From positions 20,563-65,644 of the forward strand of contig FR899409.1 in NCBI GenBank assembly GCA_000437315.1: a DNA stretch of 45,082 nucleotides. The letters run 5' to 3'. Under the pieces are notes generated by a model. The model did no database searches. It was not told where the DNA came from and was given only the letters and a program-made list of their open reading frames with translations. The translations under genes and the position numbers were made by a program. Origin of the DNA: Mycoplasma sp. CAG:472. GTDB taxonomy: Bacteria; Bacillota_I; Bacilli_A; RF39; UBA660. The first letter of the stretch is position 1. The number at the start of each line of letters is the position of its first letter. This document shows positions 41,888 to 45,082 of this stretch, piece by piece.

Positions 41888-42500
41888 GCGAAGATATAAG
41901 TTAATTTTAATAATATTATTCGCAGCAATTTTAATAATATCATTGTACTTTATTTTAAATAAGAAAAAAGAAGTTATTTCTCTATCAATTGGTGATTACA
42001 TATCAATGAATAAAATGAATTATTTTTATAATAAAACATATGATAATCTTTATTCCAAAGATGTTATATGTAAAGAAATAAAAGAGCCGTATTTAACAAG
42101 TGACAAACTATTAGAAAAGATAACTAATAATGAAGATAATATTCAGTTTTATATAAAAAATGCTAATTTTATAAATATTAATGTAGGTAATTACGAACTT
42201 AATAATTATAAAGAATTAAACGAAGAAATAACTATTGAATATTTAAATAATATGTACGATATTTTGTATCAAATAACAAAAATAAATAAAGCAAATATAA
42301 ATTTAATAAATATATATGATGATAAAGGAGATTTTAAATTAATTAATAAAAAGTTATCAGAATATAGTAAAAAATTTAAAATAAATTATATTGATTTAAA
42401 TAAACTTGATAAATCTTACTTTACATATTTTGATGATAAAGTATACATAAATAGTAAAGGAATGTATAAAATTAATGAAATTTTAGCAAAAAATTCTTGA
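41877..42500 (+). CDS. Membrane-anchored, degenerate SGNH-hydrolase-like protein
   Basis: A 207-residue protein with one N-terminal membrane segment (about 7-27) and the rest outside the cell. The order resembles an SGNH/GDSL hydrolase: VISLSIGDYIS in place of the GDS block, NININVGNYEL in place of the GxND block, and DDKVYINSKGMYKINEIL in place of the closing DxxHPN.xGY block. The catalytic Ser of GDS and the His are both missing, so it is probably inactive as a hydrolase. The ATG at 41877 lies inside the murA end and is preferred to an in-frame TTG one codon earlier. Ends with TGA. Coupling to murA hints at a role at the cell envelope; assignment is tentative. Confidence 0.6.
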   Translation: MKIKRRYKLILIILFAAILIISLYFILNKKKEVISLSIGDYISMNKMNYFYNKTYDNLYSKDVICKEIKEPYLTSDKLLEKITNNEDNIQFYIKNANFININVGNYELNNYKELNEEITIEYLNNMYDILYQITKINKANINLINIYDDKGDFKLINKKLSEYSKKFKINYIDLNKLDKSYFTYFDDKVYINSKGMYKINEILAKNS

Positions 42501-42524
42501 TAAGTTTGAAATATATGATATAAT
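42497..42524 (+). promoter_or_regulatory. Promoter for rpmE
   Basis: TTGATA (42497-42502), 16-bp spacer, TATAAT (42519-42524) with an extended TGA. The -35 contains the stop codon of the preceding gene. Confidence 0.72.
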
Positions 42525-42557
42525 ACTAAAGAAGTTAAAAGGAGAGGAAAAATAATT

Positions 42558-42773
42558 ATGAAAGCAAATATACATCCTGAAATGAAAGAAGCTACAGTAA
42601 AATGTGCATGCGGAGAAACATTTAACGTTTTATCAACAAAAGAAAATATTAATGTTGAAGTATGTAGTAAATGTCATCCATTCTACACAGGAACTCAAGC
42701 AAAAGCAAAGAAAACAGGAAATGTAGAAAAATTTAATCGTAAATATGGATTAAATGAACAAAAGACAGCATAG
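42558..42773 (+). CDS. rpmE: Ribosomal protein bL31, zinc-binding type
   Basis: A 71-residue L31 protein starting MKANIHPEMKEATVKCACG. The zinc ligands are present as CAC and CSKC, which marks the zinc-dependent paralogue rather than the Cys-less zinc-independent form. The signature HPFYTGTQAK is intact. A clear AGGAGAGG ribosome site lies upstream. Confidence 0.97.
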   Translation: MKANIHPEMKEATVKCACGETFNVLSTKENINVEVCSKCHPFYTGTQAKAKKTGNVEKFNRKYGLNEQKTA

Positions 42774-42788
42774 TTTTTTGTTTTTTTA

Positions 42789-42797
42789 TGATATAAT
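42789..42797 (+). promoter_or_regulatory. Extended -10 promoter for rpiB
   Basis: TGA immediately before TATAAT (42792-42797), 20 bp before the rpiB start; no -35 seen. Confidence 0.55.
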
Positions 42798-42817
42798 AAA
42801 AAAGGAGATGGTTAATT

Positions 42818-43273
42818 TTGAAGGTATATATAGGAACAGATCATAGGGGTGTAGAAACACAAAATAAAATAGTAAATTATTTAAAAGATTTAGGAATTGA
42901 TATAAATATAAGTAAATTAAAACATAATGATAATGATGATTATCCTGATTTTGCATTTGATGTTTGCAAAAGAGTTATAGATAATAAAAATAGTTTAGGC
43001 ATATTAATATGCGGAACAGGAATAGGTATGAGCATTGCGGCAAATAAAGTTAAAGGTATTAGAGCGGCAAGATGTGTCAATACTGATGATGCCTTTTTTG
43101 CAAGAAATCATAATGATAGTAATGTTCTATGTATAAGTAGTAATAATGACATTAATAATATTTATGAAATTGTTGATACTTTTTTAAATACTAAAACCTC
43201 TGAAGAAGAAAGGCATCATAAAAGAGTTCAAAAAATCATAAATTATGAAAATGGTGAATATAATGAATTATAA
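42818..43273 (+). CDS. rpiB: Ribose-5-phosphate isomerase B
   Basis: RpiB/LacAB-family sugar-phosphate isomerase interconverting ribose-5-phosphate and ribulose-5-phosphate, 151 residues. Motifs: IGTDHRGVE at the N-terminus, the catalytic Cys loop LICGTGIGMSIAANK, and HNDSNVLCISS. The start is TTG, set by AAGGAG 11 bp upstream and by the family N-terminus; an ATG at 42808 is out of frame. Its end overlaps the ywzB-like gene by 11 bp. Confidence 0.93.
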   Translation: MKVYIGTDHRGVETQNKIVNYLKDLGIDINISKLKHNDNDDYPDFAFDVCKRVIDNKNSLGILICGTGIGMSIAANKVKGIRAARCVNTDDAFFARNHNDSNVLCISSNNDINNIYEIVDTFLNTKTSEEERHHKRVQKIINYENGEYNEL

Positions 43274-43451
43274 AGTGTTAATTTATGTATTAATGCTTTT
43301 TGTATCTATTTTTGCTTTAAGTGGAATAAATTTTACGGGTTTTTTTAAGATTAAACATGAACTCGAAGCAAAAATATTTGTAATGCTTGCATCGTTTGGT
43401 CTTGCCTATGTTTCTGCAGAATTTTTAATAAAATTAATTGAATTATTTTAA
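43263..43451 (+). CDS. DUF1146 small membrane protein (YwzB-like)
   Basis: A 62-residue protein with two membrane segments (about 3-22 and 35-57), matching the size and layout of DUF1146/YwzB. In Bacillus ywzB lies directly before murAA-spoIID-spoIIQ; here it lies directly before spoIID, which supports the call. ATG 43263 is chosen, since an earlier in-frame ATG would lengthen the overlap with rpiB. Function unknown. Confidence 0.65.
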   Translation: MNYKVLIYVLMLFVSIFALSGINFTGFFKIKHELEAKIFVMLASFGLAYVSAEFLIKLIELF

Positions 43452-43458
43452 GGAAAAT

Positions 43459-44337
43459 ATGGATAAAGAAAATAAAATTATAATTATTTTAATATTGGTT
43501 ATATGTTTATTAATGGGAAGTTTAAATAAAAGTACTTCCTATTTTTTTAATAATGAAACAAAAAATATTGTTATAAAAGAAACTTCTGATCCAATGGAGG
43601 ATTATTTAATCGGAGTAATTGCTTGTGAAATGCCAGCATCATTTAATGAAGAAACATTAAAAAGCCAGGCAATTGCCTCCAGAACATATGCGTACTTTCT
43701 AAAAAGTAAAAATATAGAGCCGACTAATGATACTAGAACCCAATGTTTAATTACTAAAGAAAAAATGAAAAGTATTTGGAAAGAAGATTATGATTTTTAT
43801 TATAATAAAATAAAATCTGCGGTAGAAAGTACTAAAAATTTGGTATTAAAATATGATGGAAAGATAATTCCTGCATATTATTTTTCAATGAGTAATGGCT
43901 ATACCGAAAATAGCACATCTGTATTTAGTGAAAGTTATCCTTATTTACAAAGCGTTTCTTCAGAATATGAAAAAGAAAATATAAATTTTGAAAAAGAAGT
44001 AACTATTCCAAAAGAAAAATTTTGTAATAAACTAGGTATAACTTGTAATGATATAATTATAAGTAATGTAAAAAGAAATAGTACAAATAGAGTTGAAAGT
44101 ATTATAATTAATGGAAAAAAATTCACCGGTATTGAAGTTAGAAAAATACTTGGACTTCGTTCTACTGATTTTGTTATAAAATTAAATGAAAACGATATAA
44201 ATATTACAACATATGGTTATGGACATGGAGTTGGAATGAGTCAATATGGTGCTAATTATTTAGCAAATCAAGGTTTTAATTATGAATATATATTAAAATA
44301 TTATTATAAAGATGTAATTATTTCTAGTATAAATTAA
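43459..44337 (+). CDS. spoIID: Stage II sporulation protein D (peptidoglycan lytic transglycosylase)
   Basis: Peptidoglycan-cleaving enzyme of the DMP complex that drives engulfment during sporulation. 292 residues with an N-terminal membrane anchor (about 7-25). Family blocks: MEDYLIGVIACEMPASFN, with the Glu used in catalysis in the ACEMP block, then ETLKSQAIASRTYAY, YYFSMSNGYTENS and the closing TYGYGHGVGMSQYGANYLA. ATG 43459 is preferred since AAGGA precedes it. Followed 35 bp later by spoIIQ, its functional partner. Confidence 0.93.
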   Translation: MDKENKIIIILILVICLLMGSLNKSTSYFFNNETKNIVIKETSDPMEDYLIGVIACEMPASFNEETLKSQAIASRTYAYFLKSKNIEPTNDTRTQCLITKEKMKSIWKEDYDFYYNKIKSAVESTKNLVLKYDGKIIPAYYFSMSNGYTENSTSVFSESYPYLQSVSSEYEKENINFEKEVTIPKEKFCNKLGITCNDIIISNVKRNSTNRVESIIINGKKFTGIEVRKILGLRSTDFVIKLNENDINITTYGYGHGVGMSQYGANYLANQGFNYEYILKYYYKDVIISSIN

Positions 44338-44372
44338 ATTTTTTTGTTCATACTTCTTTATAGGAGGAATGA

Positions 44373-44999
44373 ATGAAGAAAATGAAGTTAAGAAAATATG
44401 TGTTACCAACAATTTATGTGCTTATAATACTTGTTACTTTTTTAAGTGTATCACTTATTAATAACCATCTTTTAAAAAATGTTACAAATTATAATTATTC
44501 TAAATCAATTATGAAAGATGTAACTGAAAATGTTTTAAGTGAAATATTACCAGATAAATTTGAAAGACCGTATTTAAGTGAAAATGTAAAATTATTATCA
44601 GGTTTTTATAGTAAAGATTATGATGATGAATCACAAAAAAATTCTTTAATAGTTTATCAAAATACTTATATGCCCTCATCTGGAACATTTTATGCATCTC
44701 AAGATGAGTTTGATGTAGTAAGTGTTTATGATGGCAAAGTAAAAAGCATTAAAAAAGATGAAATGCTCGGAGATACTGTGGAAGTACAGCATTCAGATAA
44801 CTTAACAACAATTTATTATTCTTTAAAAGATGTTACTGTAAGAGAAAATGATGATATCAAAAAAGGTACAATTATTGGTAAGGCTACCTCAAATAACTTG
44901 GTAACAGATAAAAATGTACTATTTATCGAAGTATATTTAAAAGGTAAACAAATAGATCCTGAAAAATTTTATGAATTAAACCCAAATGAAGTTAAATAA
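44373..44999 (+). CDS. spoIIQ: SpoIIQ-like M23-fold protein, catalytic residues lost
   Basis: A 208-residue protein with one N-terminal membrane segment (about 10-30) and a LytM/M23-fold domain from about 95 to 200 (FDVVSVYDGKVKSI, VEVQHSDNLTTIYYSL, IKKGTIIGKA). The HxxxD zinc motif before the domain core is absent and the usual HLHFE is LFIEV, so it cannot be a zinc endopeptidase. B. subtilis SpoIIQ is also degenerate and acts as a scaffold that binds SpoIIIAH across the septum. Place after spoIID supports the name. AGGAGG precedes the ATG. Confidence 0.85.
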   Translation: MKKMKLRKYVLPTIYVLIILVTFLSVSLINNHLLKNVTNYNYSKSIMKDVTENVLSEILPDKFERPYLSENVKLLSGFYSKDYDDESQKNSLIVYQNTYMPSSGTFYASQDEFDVVSVYDGKVKSIKKDEMLGDTVEVQHSDNLTTIYYSLKDVTVRENDDIKKGTIIGKATSNNLVTDKNVLFIEVYLKGKQIDPEKFYELNPNEVK

Positions 45000-45082
45000 T
45001 ATAATATATTTTTATGAGAATAATGTTATAGTAAGATTTAATTATAATATTTATTATTTAAAATTAAATGAAAATATTCTTA
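44986..45082 (+). CDS. Possible start of the next gene, cut by window edge
   Basis: An open frame begins at ATG 44986 inside the end of spoIIQ and stays open to the edge (32 residues: MKLNNIIYFYENNVIVRFNY and on). The content looks like alternating beta strands and is not obviously random, but there is no ribosome site and the family is not recognisable. Confidence 0.3.
   Translation, partial: MKLNNIIYFYENNVIVRFNYNIYYLKLNENIL

Overview
The window spans the replication origin of a very AT-rich, low-GC Gram-positive bacterium of class Bacilli. It makes peptidoglycan (murA, a class A PBP) and carries spore-formation genes (bofA, spoIIR, spoIID, spoIIQ) and a ComK-like competence regulator, so it is not a wall-less mollicute. 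UGA is used as a stop (end of the gene at 41877-42500) and UGG codes Trp, consistent with code 11. Gene order closely follows the Bacillus origin region. The exact lineage (for example an uncultured gut Bacilli order such as RF39) is inference.

Layout. oriC lies at about 15.4-15.7 kb between dnaA and rpmH, marked by at least six exact copies of a variant DnaA box, TTATCAACA. Genes left of it run on the minus strand: dnaA, dnaN, comK, recF, gyrB, gyrA, then an 865-bp gene-free stretch, then tadA, dnaX, ebfC, recR, bofA, holB, ricT, trmN6 and a truncated pth. Genes right of it run mostly on the plus strand: rpmH-rnpA-yidC-khpB, mnmE-mnmG-rsmG, a four-gene ABC transporter/secreted protein operon, a ParB/Noc-family gene, a head-on PBP gene, argS-rpoE-prfA-prmC, spoIIR-mntP, an accessory island (32.6-40.5 kb), and murA-(SGNH-like)-rpmE-rpiB-ywzB-spoIID-spoIIQ.

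The gyrA-tadA gap holds five perfect parS sites (TGTTTCACGTGAAACA). Each is preceded, at exactly the same 27-bp offset, by a second conserved element (core GCATAnnTTAG). This looks like a compact composite centromere whose accessory element I do not recognise. The only ParB-family gene here, next to rsmG, has Noc-like residues at two specificity positions and no ParA neighbour, so it may not be the protein that reads these parS sites.

The accessory island holds a tandem-duplicated MazG-like pyrophosphohydrolase, a J-domain coiled-coil protein with a doubly deleted paralogue beside it, a VWA-like protein paired with a MoxR/CobS-type AAA+ ATPase that carries a duplicated N-terminal domain, and two small coiled-coil proteins. 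The J-domain gene and the coiled-coil operon share a near-identical palindrome near their promoters. This is the best candidate for an undescribed multi-gene system. A smaller candidate is the ABC transporter operon ending in a secreted five-cysteine protein (22.0-24.5 kb).
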